From CAVVAY01 sp963746465 (GTDB lineage: Bacteria; Actinomycetota; Actinomycetes; JACCUZ01), in the NCBI GenBank assembly GCA_963746465.1, contig CAVVAY010000004.1:186001-250000 (forward strand): a DNA stretch of 64,000 nt, given 5' to 3'. The notes beneath the pieces were generated by a model, which saw nothing but the letters and a program-made list of their open reading frames with translations, did not search any database and was not told where the DNA came from. The translations under genes were made by a program, and so were the position numbers. Shown here piece after piece: positions 6,907 through 15,423 of this stretch; position 1 is the first letter of the stretch, and each line of letters begins with the position of its first letter.

Positions 6907-8235
6907 TCAGGCGGCGAACAGCAGGCTGAGACCGCCGACGGTGTAGGCGACCATCACGGCGAGCATGGGCAGCTGACCGACGACAGCGTGCCGACGCGGA
7001 AGCAGCCGCACCGCCCGGTCGTGCGCCAGCACGACAGCGAGCACGTGGCCGGTGACGACGGAGCAGACCTGCAGCACCGAAACCAGCGTGGCGTCAGCCA
7101 GCGTGGGGTCGATGGCCCGGTTGCCGGTGCCCAGCCAGTTCGCCCCGGTGCCCAACGGGTCCGAGAGCTGGATCACGGTCTGCTGCCCGACCAGGACGAG
7201 CAGCGACCAGTAGTGCGCGACGACGTACCCGAGGACGATCGGCACCAACGTGTGGGCGAACTCGCCGATCGCGCGCCGGGCCGGCAGCCCGGCGCTTCGA
7301 CCGCTGAGCGCCGCCGCCCCGGCGAACGCCGACGTCACCAGCACCACGGCCCCGACCAGCCCCAGCGTCTCGAGCAGCCGCGGCGAGAGAGAGCTCTCCT
7401 GCAGCCGGACCACCCACCACGGCGAGCCGGCGAACGAGTCGTAGGCGGTCGAGCCGAGCAGGACGCCGACCACGGCGAACAGCCCGGGAGCTCTCGGTGT
7501 GCCGGCCACGCCGGAGAGCGGGTCCCGCACCACGAGCCGGCCGTCGCCGCGCCGACCGAACACCGACATCCGCCCGACCAGGCTGGAGAACACCTCGAAG
7601 CCGTCGGCCCGGGCGAACCACCGCGAGCCGTAGTAGGTGGCACCCAGCAGGTGCACCGCGAGGTAGCCGGCGAAGAAGGTCCGCAGCACCCTCAGCGACG
7701 TGTTCTCCGGAGCCACCAGCTCGAGCCAGACGAACGCCAGCAGCGACAGTGCGGCCGGCCAGTAGCCGAGGCGTCGCGGGTAGCGCGAGAGGCCTCGCTG
7801 CGGCGGTGTGCGCATCAGCACCGACAGCAGGCCGTGCACCCCTCGCAGCGGGTTGACCAGCCGCCACACCGGACCGAGCAGCAGCGACAGCAGCGGGACA
7901 CCGATCCAGAGCAGCACGAAGACCGAGCCGGCCGTCGGGTTCAGCGCGTCGTCGCGTCCGAACACGGCGGCCATCACGACGTACGCCGCCGCGATCACAC
8001 CGAGCACCCGCAACCCGACCCGGACCGGCCGCCCGTCGAGCACCCGCTGCATGCCGGCCGGCAAAGGCCAGCCGGCCTCCCGCGGGCGCAGCCGAGGTTC
8101 CCGCCACAGCAGGCCGAGGACGAGGAACGACACGACCAGCGCGACGGCGGCGCCGGTCACCGCGTAGGCGAACGGGATCGGGAGGTCCTCGCGGCTCCCG
8201 ACGCCGTGTGCCAGCAGCTGGCCCGAGGTCGTCAT
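6907..8235 (-). CDS. Polytopic membrane protein of unknown function
   Basis: A 442-residue integral membrane protein with roughly ten hydrophobic helices, for example at 22-44, 79-97, 107-122, 160-180 and at the C-terminus (LPMLAVMVAYTVGGLSLLFA). There is no signal motif, transporter signature or catalytic motif that I can assign. It starts 19 bp after the cupredoxin-like lipoprotein gene on the same strand, so the two are probably one transcription unit. That pairing hints at a metal or redox role at the membrane, but this is inference. Confidence 0.8.
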   Translation of the reverse strand: MTTSGQLLAHGVGSREDLPIPFAYAVTGAAVALVVSFLVLGLLWREPRLRPREAGWPLPAGMQRVLDGRPVRVGLRVLGVIAAAYVVMAAVFGRDDALNPTAGSVFVLLWIGVPLLSLLLGPVWRLVNPLRGVHGLLSVLMRTPPQRGLSRYPRRLGYWPAALSLLAFVWLELVAPENTSLRVLRTFFAGYLAVHLLGATYYGSRWFARADGFEVFSSLVGRMSVFGRRGDGRLVVRDPLSGVAGTPRAPGLFAVVGVLLGSTAYDSFAGSPWWVVRLQESSLSPRLLETLGLVGAVVLVTSAFAGAAALSGRSAGLPARRAIGEFAHTLVPIVLGYVVAHYWSLLVLVGQQTVIQLSDPLGTGANWLGTGNRAIDPTLADATLVSVLQVCSVVTGHVLAVVLAHDRAVRLLPRRHAVVGQLPMLAVMVAYTVGGLSLLFAA

Positions 8236-8254
8236 CGCGAAGATGTCGAGCGGG

Positions 8255-8704
8255 TCAACGCACCTCGAGCTGTAGCAGCTGGAGCTCGGTCTCGTGGGTC
8301 TCGACCTCGAAGACGCCCTGCTGGTCAGCGGTGAGCTCGACGGTCGTGGTGTGACCCGCCTCGAGCGGCTCCTCGACGTCGAACCCGTGCACGTGCAGCT
8401 CGTCGTCGACGTCGCTGGTCACCTGCAGCCGGATCTGGTCGCCCAGCGCGACCGCGACCCGGCTCGGCTTGGGCGTCACCTTTCCGTCCCGGACCGACAC
8501 GGTGATCTGGACGGTCTGCTGGGTCGGGGCCGGCTCGTCGCTGGTCGGGCCCGCCGTGCTGGTGGTTGAGCCGGTCCCTGATGTCGACGAGTCCGCCGAC
8601 GGCGTGTCGTCGCCGGACGCGCAACCGGCAAGTACCAGCAGCAGGGCGGTCAGCAGCACCGGCAGGGCGCGCCGGCTCACGTGTGCGAGATGTGGTCGGG
8701 GCAC
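8255..8704 (-). CDS. Lipoprotein with cupredoxin-like domain
   Basis: A 149-residue secreted lipoprotein. The signal peptide ends in the lipobox LAGC with the lipidated Cys at residue 28. A Ser/Thr/Pro-rich linker runs to about 60, then a beta-sandwich of EfeO-type cupredoxin-like form (VQITVSVRDGKVTPKP, VALGDQIRLQVTSD, HVHGFDVEEPLEAGHT, FEVETHETELQLLQLEV). The cluster of His residues (LHVHGFD, ETHE) could bind copper or iron, though a full blue-copper Cys/His/Met set is not seen. The GTG start has a CATGCT box 6 nt upstream. First gene of a two-gene unit with the membrane protein. Confidence 0.82.
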   Translation of the reverse strand: MPRPHLAHVSRRALPVLLTALLLVLAGCASGDDTPSADSSTSGTGSTTSTAGPTSDEPAPTQQTVQITVSVRDGKVTPKPSRVAVALGDQIRLQVTSDVDDELHVHGFDVEEPLEAGHTTTVELTADQQGVFEVETHETELQLLQLEVR

Positions 8705-8741
8705 CCTCGCAGCATGTCACGGGCATGCCACCATGCTTCAT

Positions 8742-10133
8742 GTGCCCGACCGCTTGAGCCCGCTCGACGTGTCCTTCCTCTACTTCGAGGAACCGACCAC
8801 GCCGATGCACGTCGGCGGTGTCGCGATCTTCGAGGAGCCGCCCGGCGGCTTCGACCACGACCGGCTGGTCCAGCTGATCTCGACCCGGATCGCCTTCGTG
8901 CCGCGCTACCGGCAACGGGTCCGCTGGGTTCCCGGCCGGCTCGCGAACCCGGTGTGGGTCGACGACGAGGACTTCGACGTGAGCTATCACGTACGACGGT
9001 CGGCGCTGCCGCGGCCGGGGTCCGACGCCCAGCTCGCCGAGCTGGTGGCACGGGTGCAGAGCCGTCGGCTGGACCGGTCCCGACCGCTCTGGGAGATGTA
9101 TCTCGTCGAGGGCCTGTCCGACGACCGGTTCGCGATCATCACCAAGACCCACCATGCGATGGTCGACGGCATCGGCGCAGTGGACATCGGTCAGGTCATC
9201 CTGGACACCAGCCCGGACGCGCGGGAACGACCCACCGACACCTGGCGCCCGACACCGGAGCCGTCCTGGGCCGAGCTGGTCGCCGGTGCCGTGGCCGAGA
9301 CAATTCGCCGTCCGACAGCGGTCGTCGACACCGTGCGAGGAGGTGTCAACGAGCTGCTGTCGGCCGCCAACCGGGTCAGAGGCGCGGCCGGGGGCTTGCT
9401 CGCGGCGGCCACCACGGCCGCCCGGCCGGCACCCGAGAGCCCGTTGAACGCCGTCATCGGCGAGCACCGCAGGTACGGCATGCTCGCGCTCGACCTCGAC
9501 GACCACCGGCGCATCCGGAAGGCGCACGGCGGCACGGTCAACGACGTGGTGCTCGCCACCGTCACCGGCGCCCTGCGCGCCTGGCTGCTCACCCGCGGTG
9601 CCAAGGTCGGGCCGATGACCTCGGTGCGGGCTCTGGTGCCGGTCAGCATCCGGGCCGAGGGCGAGGACTTCACCACCGGCAACCAGGTGTCGAGCTACCT
9701 GGTCGACCTGCCGGTCGGTGAGCCGAGTGCCGTCATGCGCCTGCACCAGGTCTCGTACCGGATGCAGGCGCACAAGGACACCGGCCAGGCGGTCGGTGCC
9801 TCGTCGCTGGCCGGGCTCGCCGGGTTCGCGCCGCCGACGCTGCACTCGCTGGGAGCCCGGGTCGCCAGCGGGCTGTCGAAGCGGTGGTTCAACCTGGTGG
9901 TGACCAACGTCCCGGGTCCGCAGCAGCCGCTGTACGCCGGGGCCGCCCGGATGCTCGCCGCGTACCCGGTCGTCCCGCTGGCGAAGGGTCAGGCGCTGAG
10001 CATCGGCCTGACGTCGTACGACGGCAAGGTGTTCTACGGCCTGAACGCCGACCGCGATGCGATGCCGGACGTCGACGTGCTGACGCAGTGCCTCGAGGAC
10101 GCGCTCGCCGAGCTCTTAGAAACCGTGCGGTGA
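8742..10133 (+). CDS. Wax ester synthase/diacylglycerol acyltransferase (WS/DGAT)
   Basis: A 463-residue WS/DGAT-family O-acyltransferase, the enzymes that make triacylglycerol or wax esters at the inner membrane. The catalytic HHAMVDG is at 137-143. Other family marks are RLSPLDVSFLY at the start, NDVVLATVTGALR near 265 and the NLVVTNVPGPQQPLY motif near 385. The GTG at 8742 fits family N-termini (MPDRLSPLDVSF); an ATG at 8733 would add three residues. The start lies only 37 bp from the divergent lipoprotein start. A CATGCT hexamer at 8732-8737 may be a leaderless -10. Confidence 0.92.
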   Translation: MPDRLSPLDVSFLYFEEPTTPMHVGGVAIFEEPPGGFDHDRLVQLISTRIAFVPRYRQRVRWVPGRLANPVWVDDEDFDVSYHVRRSALPRPGSDAQLAELVARVQSRRLDRSRPLWEMYLVEGLSDDRFAIITKTHHAMVDGIGAVDIGQVILDTSPDARERPTDTWRPTPEPSWAELVAGAVAETIRRPTAVVDTVRGGVNELLSAANRVRGAAGGLLAAATTAARPAPESPLNAVIGEHRRYGMLALDLDDHRRIRKAHGGTVNDVVLATVTGALRAWLLTRGAKVGPMTSVRALVPVSIRAEGEDFTTGNQVSSYLVDLPVGEPSAVMRLHQVSYRMQAHKDTGQAVGASSLAGLAGFAPPTLHSLGARVASGLSKRWFNLVVTNVPGPQQPLYAGAARMLAAYPVVPLAKGQALSIGLTSYDGKVFYGLNADRDAMPDVDVLTQCLEDALAELLETVR

Positions 10134-10194
10134 TCTCCCCACGACGTCGCTCGCTGCGCTCACGACGCCGCGGGGGCCCCAGGGGAATAGCGCA

Positions 10195-11157
10195 GTGACT
10201 CGCCGCGGTCTCGTCCTGGGCGCCGGGGGCGTGCTGGGCGCGGCCTGGACGATCGGGGCCCTCGACGCGCTGACCGAGGTCGAGGGCTTCGCTCCGCACG
10301 AGGCGGACGTCATCGTCGGGACCTCGGCCGGCTCGGTGCTCGCCGCCCTGCTCGGGTCCGGGCTGACGGCGCACGACCTGCTGGACCACCAGCGCGGCAT
10401 GCCGCTGTCCCGCGAGCTGGCGCTGGAGTGGAGCTACGACGCCTCGACCGGCGGCGCACACCCGACCCGGCCCCGGCTGGCGGTCGGGTCGCCGGCGCTG
10501 CTGCGCCGGTCCCTGACCCGGCCCCGACAGGTGCCGCCGCTGGCGGTGCTCGCCGCACTGACCCCGCCGGGCACCGGCACGCTGGCCGAGGTCGGGTCCA
10601 TGGTCGCCTCGGTCGCCGGGCCGGACGGCTGGGCACCGCGGGACGGCGTCTGGGTGGTGGCGATGGACTACGACTCGGGCCGGCGGGTGGCCTTCGGCCG
10701 CGAGGGCGCGCCGGCCGCGCGGCTGGACGAGGCGGTCACCGCGTCCTGCGCGATCCCCGGCTGGTACGCACCGGTGCTCGTCGACGGCCGCCGGTACGTC
10801 GACGGCGGGACGTTGTCGGCCACCAGCGCCGACCTGCTGGCCCGGGAGCCGCTGGACGAGGTGTACGTGCTCGCCCCGATGGCGTCGTTCGTCAGCGACC
10901 ATCCCCGTCCGGTGGCGGCGCGCCTCGAGCGCCGGCTGCGCCGCCAGGTGACCCGACGGCTGATCCAGGAGGCGCAGAGCGTCAGCCGGGGCGGCGCCGC
11001 GGTGACCGTGCTGGCGCCCGGCCCCGAGGACCTGGCCGAGATCGGGGCCAACCTGATGGACCCGCGGCGCCGGCTGGCGGTGCTCGAGACCTCGCTGTGC
11101 ACCAGCCGGGCGGCGCTGACCGAGCCGCGGCCCGACGACCTCGGGGTGGCCCTCTAG
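10195..11157 (+). CDS. Patatin-like phospholipase
   Basis: A 320-residue patatin/RssA-like serine hydrolase. The oxyanion loop GAGGVLG is at 8-14, the nucleophile Ser44 lies in GTSAGS, and the catalytic Asp203 in VDGG. This Ser-Asp dyad class hydrolyses acyl esters of lipids. AGGGGA stands about 9 nt before the GTG start. Its TAG stop shares a base with the GTG of the next gene. It follows the lipid acyltransferase by 61 bp, so a lipid-turnover context is likely. Confidence 0.9.
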   Translation: MTRRGLVLGAGGVLGAAWTIGALDALTEVEGFAPHEADVIVGTSAGSVLAALLGSGLTAHDLLDHQRGMPLSRELALEWSYDASTGGAHPTRPRLAVGSPALLRRSLTRPRQVPPLAVLAALTPPGTGTLAEVGSMVASVAGPDGWAPRDGVWVVAMDYDSGRRVAFGREGAPAARLDEAVTASCAIPGWYAPVLVDGRRYVDGGTLSATSADLLAREPLDEVYVLAPMASFVSDHPRPVAARLERRLRRQVTRRLIQEAQSVSRGGAAVTVLAPGPEDLAEIGANLMDPRRRLAVLETSLCTSRAALTEPRPDDLGVAL

Positions 11158-11642
11158 TGCGGGTCTACCTGCCGTGCACGCTGGAGAGGCTGCGGACCGC
11201 CCTGGAGACGGGGGAGGTCGACGCCGAGCTGGCCTTCGCGGTCACCCCGGCGCTGCGGGAGTGGTACGTCGAGGGCGACGCCGACGAGCTCGAGTACGCC
11301 GCGGGGCTGGCGGCTGCCCGGGCGTCGCTCCGGCTGATCGCGTCCGGGGGAGAGCAGCCGCGCCGGGTGGTGCTCGCCGTCGAGGTGCCGGACGGTGGAG
11401 CCCGGCCGGCGCCCGACCTGGACCGCGCAGCCGTCCGGCTTGCGACGCCGGTGCCGCTACGGCTGGTCGACTCGGCACTGGTCGACGACGCGTCGGCCGC
11501 CGACGACGTACGCCGGGCCGCGGCCGCGGTGGCCGCCGCCGACGCGGGCGACGACGACGCGTCGTTCGTGGTCGACTCGGTCGAGGACCACGAGCTCGGC
11601 TGGTGGGCGGTTCAGGAGCTGCCCGCACTGGTGGCACCATGA
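11157..11642 (+). CDS. DUF6912-type conserved protein
   Basis: A 161-residue soluble protein starting MRVYLPCTLERLRTALETGEV, the mark of the actinobacterial DUF6912 family. The rest is Ala-rich with alternating strands (VVLAVEVPD, PLRLVDSALVDD, FVVDSVEDHELGWWAVQELP). No active-site motif is evident and the function is unknown. It shares one base with the patatin stop and its TGA overlaps an ATG at 11639, so the genes patatin-DUF6912-pruA are very tightly packed and probably one operon. Confidence 0.82.
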   Translation: MRVYLPCTLERLRTALETGEVDAELAFAVTPALREWYVEGDADELEYAAGLAAARASLRLIASGGEQPRRVVLAVEVPDGGARPAPDLDRAAVRLATPVPLRLVDSALVDDASAADDVRRAAAAVAAADAGDDDASFVVDSVEDHELGWWAVQELPALVAP

Positions 11643-11647
11643 CAGGC

Positions 11648-13273
11648 ATGGACGCCGTCACCCAGGTACCCGCCCCGATCAATGAGCCCGTCCGGCAGTA
11701 CGCGCCGGGCAGCGCCGAGCGCGCCGAGCTCGAGAGCACCCTCAAGCGGATGGCCAGCGAGCCCCGCGACCTCACCATGGCGATCGGCGGTGACCACCGC
11801 TTCGGGTCCGGCGAGGAGATCGAGGTCGTCCAGCCGCACAACCGGCACCACGTCCTCGGCACCCTGCGCGGCGCCACCCACGAGGACGCCCGCGCCGCGG
11901 TCGACGCGGCGAAGGCGGCGGCGCCGGGCTGGCGGGAGATGTCCTTCGACGACCGGGCTGCGATCCTGCTCAAGGCCGCCGACCTGCTCGCCGGCCCGTG
12001 GCGGGCGACCTTGAACTGCGCGACGATGCTCGGCCAGTCGAAGACCGCGATCCAGGCCGAGATCGACGCGGCCTGCGAGCTGATCGACTTCTGGCGCTTC
12101 AACGTCGCCTTCGCGCGCCAGATCTACGCCGAGCAGCCGATCTCGTCACCGGGCATCTGGAACCGGACCGACCACCGGCCGCTCGAGGGCTTCGTCTACG
12201 CCATCACCCCGTTCAACTTCACCGCCATCGCGGGCAACCTGCCGACCGCGCCGGCACTGATGGGCAACACGGTGGTGTGGAAGCCGGCGGCGAGCCAGCA
12301 GTACGCCGCGCACCTGCTGATGCTCCTGCTCGAGGAGGCCGGGCTGCCGCCCGGCGTCATCAACATGGTCACCGGTCACGGCAAGCAGGTCTCCGACGTC
12401 GCCCTGTGCGACCCCGACCTGGCCGGCATCCACTTCACCGGCTCGACCCCTGTGTTCCAGAGCATCTGGAAGCAGGTCGGCGAGAGCATCGAGTCCTACC
12501 GCTCGTACCCGCGGATCGTCGGTGAGACCGGCGGCAAGGACTTCATCGTGGCCCACCCCAGCGCCGACGTGGAGGTCCTGCGCACCGCCTTGGTCCGCGG
12601 CGCCTTCGAGTACCAGGGCCAGAAGTGCTCGGCCGCTTCGCGTGCCTACGTGCCGCGCAGCATCTGGAACACGCTGCGCGACGACCTGGCGTCGCTCACC
12701 GACTCGATTCCGATGGGCGACGTCACCGACCTGTCGAACTTCATGGGCGCCGTCATCGACGAGCGCGCTTTCGCCAAGCACAAGGCTGCCCTCGAGCGCG
12801 CCAAGCGCGACGACACCATCAAGGTCATCGCCGGTGGCACCTGCGACGACAGCCAGGGCTGGTTCGTCCGCCCGACCGTGCTGGAGTCCAGCGACCCGGA
12901 CAACGAGATCTTCGTCACCGAGTACTTCGGCCCGATCCTCGGCGTGCACGTCTACGAGGACTCGGCGTACGACGAGATGCTCACCCAGATGGAGTCGGTG
13001 GCGCCGTACGCCCTGACCGGTTCGATCATCGCGCAGGACCGCGCGGCGGTGGCGGCGGCCCAGGACAAGCTGCGATTCGCGGCCGGGAACTTCTACGTCA
13101 ACGACAAGCCGACCGGCGCCGTCGTCGGGCAGCAGCCGTTCGGCGGTGCCCGGGCCAGCGGCACCAACGACAAGGCCGGCGCCCCGCAGAACCTGATGCG
13201 CTGGACCAGCACCCGGTCGATCAAGGAGACCCTGGTGCCGCCGAAGGACCACCGCTACCCGCACATGGGCTGA
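11648..13273 (+). CDS. pruA: L-glutamate gamma-semialdehyde dehydrogenase PruA
   Basis: A 541-residue aldehyde dehydrogenase of the delta-1-pyrroline-5-carboxylate dehydrogenase type, second step of proline catabolism to glutamate. The N-terminus MDAVTQVPAPINEPV, the catalytic Glu293 in VGETGGKDF, Cys327 in YQGQKCSA and the C-terminus SIKETLVPPKDHRYPHMG match mycobacterial PruA closely, including length. ATG 11648 was chosen by that match; an ATG at 11639 is also in frame. No proline dehydrogenase (PutA/PRODH) gene is nearby. The product, glutamate, is the substrate of the NAD-glutamate dehydrogenase 2 kb downstream. Confidence 0.96.
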   Translation: MDAVTQVPAPINEPVRQYAPGSAERAELESTLKRMASEPRDLTMAIGGDHRFGSGEEIEVVQPHNRHHVLGTLRGATHEDARAAVDAAKAAAPGWREMSFDDRAAILLKAADLLAGPWRATLNCATMLGQSKTAIQAEIDAACELIDFWRFNVAFARQIYAEQPISSPGIWNRTDHRPLEGFVYAITPFNFTAIAGNLPTAPALMGNTVVWKPAASQQYAAHLLMLLLEEAGLPPGVINMVTGHGKQVSDVALCDPDLAGIHFTGSTPVFQSIWKQVGESIESYRSYPRIVGETGGKDFIVAHPSADVEVLRTALVRGAFEYQGQKCSAASRAYVPRSIWNTLRDDLASLTDSIPMGDVTDLSNFMGAVIDERAFAKHKAALERAKRDDTIKVIAGGTCDDSQGWFVRPTVLESSDPDNEIFVTEYFGPILGVHVYEDSAYDEMLTQMESVAPYALTGSIIAQDRAAVAAAQDKLRFAAGNFYVNDKPTGAVVGQQPFGGARASGTNDKAGAPQNLMRWTSTRSIKETLVPPKDHRYPHMG

Positions 13274-13277
13274 GGCG

Positions 13278-13913
13278 TCACCGCGCCGGCGGGAGCAGCA
13301 CCTCCGCACAGACCGGTCGGTAGCCTGCAGCGAGCACCGAGCGCAGCGAGGCAGGATGCCCGGGGGAGACCTGCGCCCAGACCGCCGCGCCGGCCGGGAC
13401 GAGCGCCGTCGCGGCTTGCGCAAGCCGCCGGCCCAGCCCGTTTCCGCGGGCCGACGGCTCGACCTCGAAGGCCATCTCCCAGCGCCCCGCGAGCCCGCGA
13501 CCGATCAGCACGTGCCCGGCGTGGTCGGGTGTCCGCCAGACCCGGACCTCCTCGCGGTAGCGCAGCGCGCGCACCGCGCGGGGGTGGTCCCGGGCCTCGA
13601 TCTCCTCCAGGCCCAGCCCGCCGTCCCCGGCCGGGTCCGCAGGCTGCGTCAGCACGACGTCCAGCGCCCCGATGTCCGAGCCGATCCGGTCGGCCAGCGC
13701 GGTGAGGAACCGTGCGCCGTGAGGGGCGGAGTAGTCGCCGGGCGGCAGCACACCGGCGACCCAGTCCCGGTCGACGTCGGCACAGACCAGGAAGTGCGCG
13801 GAGAAGGCGACGACCGCCGCCGCCAGCCCCTGCTGCGGCATGACCTCGACGGTGCCGTCGGGGTCGGGTGGCCGGCCGTCGGCGGCGGCGCGCAGCACGG
13901 CGTCCAGGGTCAC
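13278..13913 (-). CDS. GNAT-family N-acetyltransferase
   Basis: A 211-residue protein with a GNAT fold in its second half: the acetyl-CoA loop is in EVEPSARGNGLGRRLAQAA, followed by VWAQVSPGHPASLRSVLAAGYRPV. The first half (about 1-100) is a helical extension of unknown role. GTG 13913 overlaps the TGA of the upstream DUF402 gene as GTGA, so the two are co-translated. Substrate unknown. It is convergent with pruA with 4 bp between stop codons. Confidence 0.85.
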   Translation of the reverse strand: MTLDAVLRAAADGRPPDPDGTVEVMPQQGLAAAVVAFSAHFLVCADVDRDWVAGVLPPGDYSAPHGARFLTALADRIGSDIGALDVVLTQPADPAGDGGLGLEEIEARDHPRAVRALRYREEVRVWRTPDHAGHVLIGRGLAGRWEMAFEVEPSARGNGLGRRLAQAATALVPAGAAVWAQVSPGHPASLRSVLAAGYRPVCAEVLLPPAR

Positions 13914-14434
13914 GGCGACATCGTCCCGAGTCGAGCTAGCCAGCCGGCAGCAGCCCCGTCGAAGGGGTGGCGGCCCTCCTCGGCTGCAGCCATCAGCTTG
14001 TCTGCCGAGTCCTGGGCCAGCTCCACGACCTCGCGCGGGTAGCCGAGCGTCACCTGGTGCTCGGCGAACTCGTCCTCGTCGTCGAGCAGCAGGTCGCCGT
14101 CGCGGGTGAGGATCACGTCGAGGTCGAGGTCGACCATGCTCACGCTGCTGGCGTCCCAGACGGCCGGGGTCGTCACGTCGACGTACACCGCGATGGGCTG
14201 GTCGGGGGAGTCGTAGTACGACGCGGCCCACGGTTGTCCGGTCGGGAACAGCGTCACCCAGCCGAACTGCGAGGTGAACGCGGCGCCGGGACGTTCCAGA
14301 CGGGTGCCGACCGGTGCGCCGCACCAGACGCCGAGCTCGTCGACGCCCAGCACGGTGACCGGGAACTCCCAGTGCCGGCCGCCGCCCCACTTGGTGAACC
14401 GCACGTCCACCGCGTCCCCGGGTCCGACCAGCAC
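13910..14434 (-). CDS. DUF402-domain protein
   Basis: A 174-residue DUF402 protein, the barrel fold shared with FAU1-like and nucleoside-diphosphatase-like (Ntdp) proteins. Typical elements are VRFTKWGGGRHWEFP, TLFPTGQPWAASYYD, VYVDVTTPAVWD and the acidic VSMVDLDLDVILTRDGDLLLDDEDEF, which is the conserved metal-binding strand pair. Related proteins hydrolyse nucleoside phosphates; the activity here is inferred. A TAGGCT box ends 6 nt before the GTG start. First gene of a pair with the acetyltransferase. Confidence 0.85.
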   Translation of the reverse strand: MLVGPGDAVDVRFTKWGGGRHWEFPVTVLGVDELGVWCGAPVGTRLERPGAAFTSQFGWVTLFPTGQPWAASYYDSPDQPIAVYVDVTTPAVWDASSVSMVDLDLDVILTRDGDLLLDDEDEFAEHQVTLGYPREVVELAQDSADKLMAAAEEGRHPFDGAAAGWLARLGTMSP

Positions 14435-14440
14435 CCGCCG

Positions 14441-14446
14441 AGCCTA
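14441..14446 (-). promoter_or_regulatory. -10 element TAGGCT, leaderless promoter
   Basis: Minus-strand TAGGCT ends 6 nt before the GTG of the DUF402 gene at 14434. Back to back with the promoter of the tryptophan dioxygenase gene. Confidence 0.55.
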
Positions 14447-14474
14447 GGGGCAGCCGCATCCGCCGGCTGACCGC

Positions 14475-14480
14475 TAGCCT
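14475..14480 (+). promoter_or_regulatory. -10 element TAGCCT, leaderless promoter
   Basis: TAGCCT ends 7 nt before the GTG of the tryptophan dioxygenase gene at 14488; no ribosome-binding site is present. Confidence 0.55.
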
Positions 14481-14487
14481 GCCGGGC

Positions 14488-15315
14488 GTGACCGACCGCG
14501 CCGACGACCACCAGGCCGACAATGCAGCCCTGCAGGACCGGCACTTCGGCGAGCAGGGTGCCCGGCTGACCTACGGCTCCTACTTGCGGGTGGCGGAGCT
14601 GCTCGACCAGCAGCACCTCGAGTCCGACCCACCGGCGCATGACGAGCTGCTGTTCATCACGATCCACCAGGTCTACGAGCTGTGGTTCAAGCAGCTGCTG
14701 CACGAGCTGACGGCGGCCCGCGAGGAGATGTTCTCCGGCGACCTGTGGCGGGCCCGGCACCTGCTCAGCCGGGTGGTGGCGATCGAGGACGTCCTGATCC
14801 GGCAGATCGCGGTGCTCGAGACGATGACGCCGCAGGACTTCCTGGTCTTCCGGGACCGGCTGGCGCCGGCCAGCGGGTTCCAGAGCGTGCAGTTCCGCGA
14901 GCTGGAGTTCCTCTCCGGCGCCAAGGACCCGGGCTACCTCGACCGGTTCCGCGGGCTCACCGCGGAGGAGACATCTCGGCTGGAGCACCGGCTGGCCGAG
15001 CCCTCGCTCTGGGACGGCTTCCTGCACGTCGTACGCCGGGCCGGGCTGGCCGCGGACACCGACGACGAGGTGCTGGCGTCGCTGCTGAAGGTGACCGCCG
15101 ACCGGTCGACGTACGGCGAGGTCTGGGAGCTCGCCGAGCGGCTGCTCGACCACGACGCGAACGCGGCGATGTGGCGGTCCCGGCACGTCCTGATGGTCGA
15201 GCGGCAGATCGGCACGAAGTCGGGCACCGGCGGCTCGAGCGGGTCGCCGTACCTGCGCAGCAGGCTCGGGCTGCACTACTACCCGTTGCTCTGGGAGCTG
15301 CGCTCGCATCTGTAG
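14488..15315 (+). CDS. kynA: Tryptophan 2,3-dioxygenase
   Basis: A 275-residue heme dioxygenase that opens the indole ring of tryptophan to N-formylkynurenine, first step of the kynurenine pathway. The substrate-site His60 lies in FITIHQVYELWFKQ and the proximal heme ligand His233 in WRSRHVLMVERQIG, followed by the flexible TKSGTGGSSG loop. Length and motifs are standard. No kynureninase or formamidase gene is close by. The gene sits alone between the divergent DUF402 gene and the glutamate dehydrogenase, and probably uses a leaderless transcript. Confidence 0.95.
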   Translation: MTDRADDHQADNAALQDRHFGEQGARLTYGSYLRVAELLDQQHLESDPPAHDELLFITIHQVYELWFKQLLHELTAAREEMFSGDLWRARHLLSRVVAIEDVLIRQIAVLETMTPQDFLVFRDRLAPASGFQSVQFRELEFLSGAKDPGYLDRFRGLTAEETSRLEHRLAEPSLWDGFLHVVRRAGLAADTDDEVLASLLKVTADRSTYGEVWELAERLLDHDANAAMWRSRHVLMVERQIGTKSGTGGSSGSPYLRSRLGLHYYPLLWELRSHL

Positions 15316-15348
15316 GGCGTGCCCTGCATCCCGGTGACCGGCCAGCGC

Positions 15349-15354
15349 TAGGGT
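15349..15354 (+). promoter_or_regulatory. -10 element TAGGGT before glutamate dehydrogenase
   Basis: TAGGGT would place the transcript start near 15361, which is after the in-frame GTG at 15358. This argues that translation begins at a later codon, most simply the ATG at 15424. Confidence 0.45.
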
Positions 15355-15423
15355 CGAGTGGCGCCTCCGACGACGTGGGCGCAACGTGGGAGTACGGGCG
15401 AGGCAGGGCGGGCGACGACGACG

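Noticed and set aside
10134..10194. GC-rich imperfect inverted repeat after the WS/DGAT gene as a terminator.
   Set aside because: Only the outer CGTCG/CGACG arms pair well and there is no U-tract; evidence too weak.
15358..15423. Start of the glutamate dehydrogenase at GTG 15358.
   Set aside because: The TAGGGT -10 box ends 3 nt before it, so the transcript would begin after this codon; ATG 15424 is more likely, though not proven.
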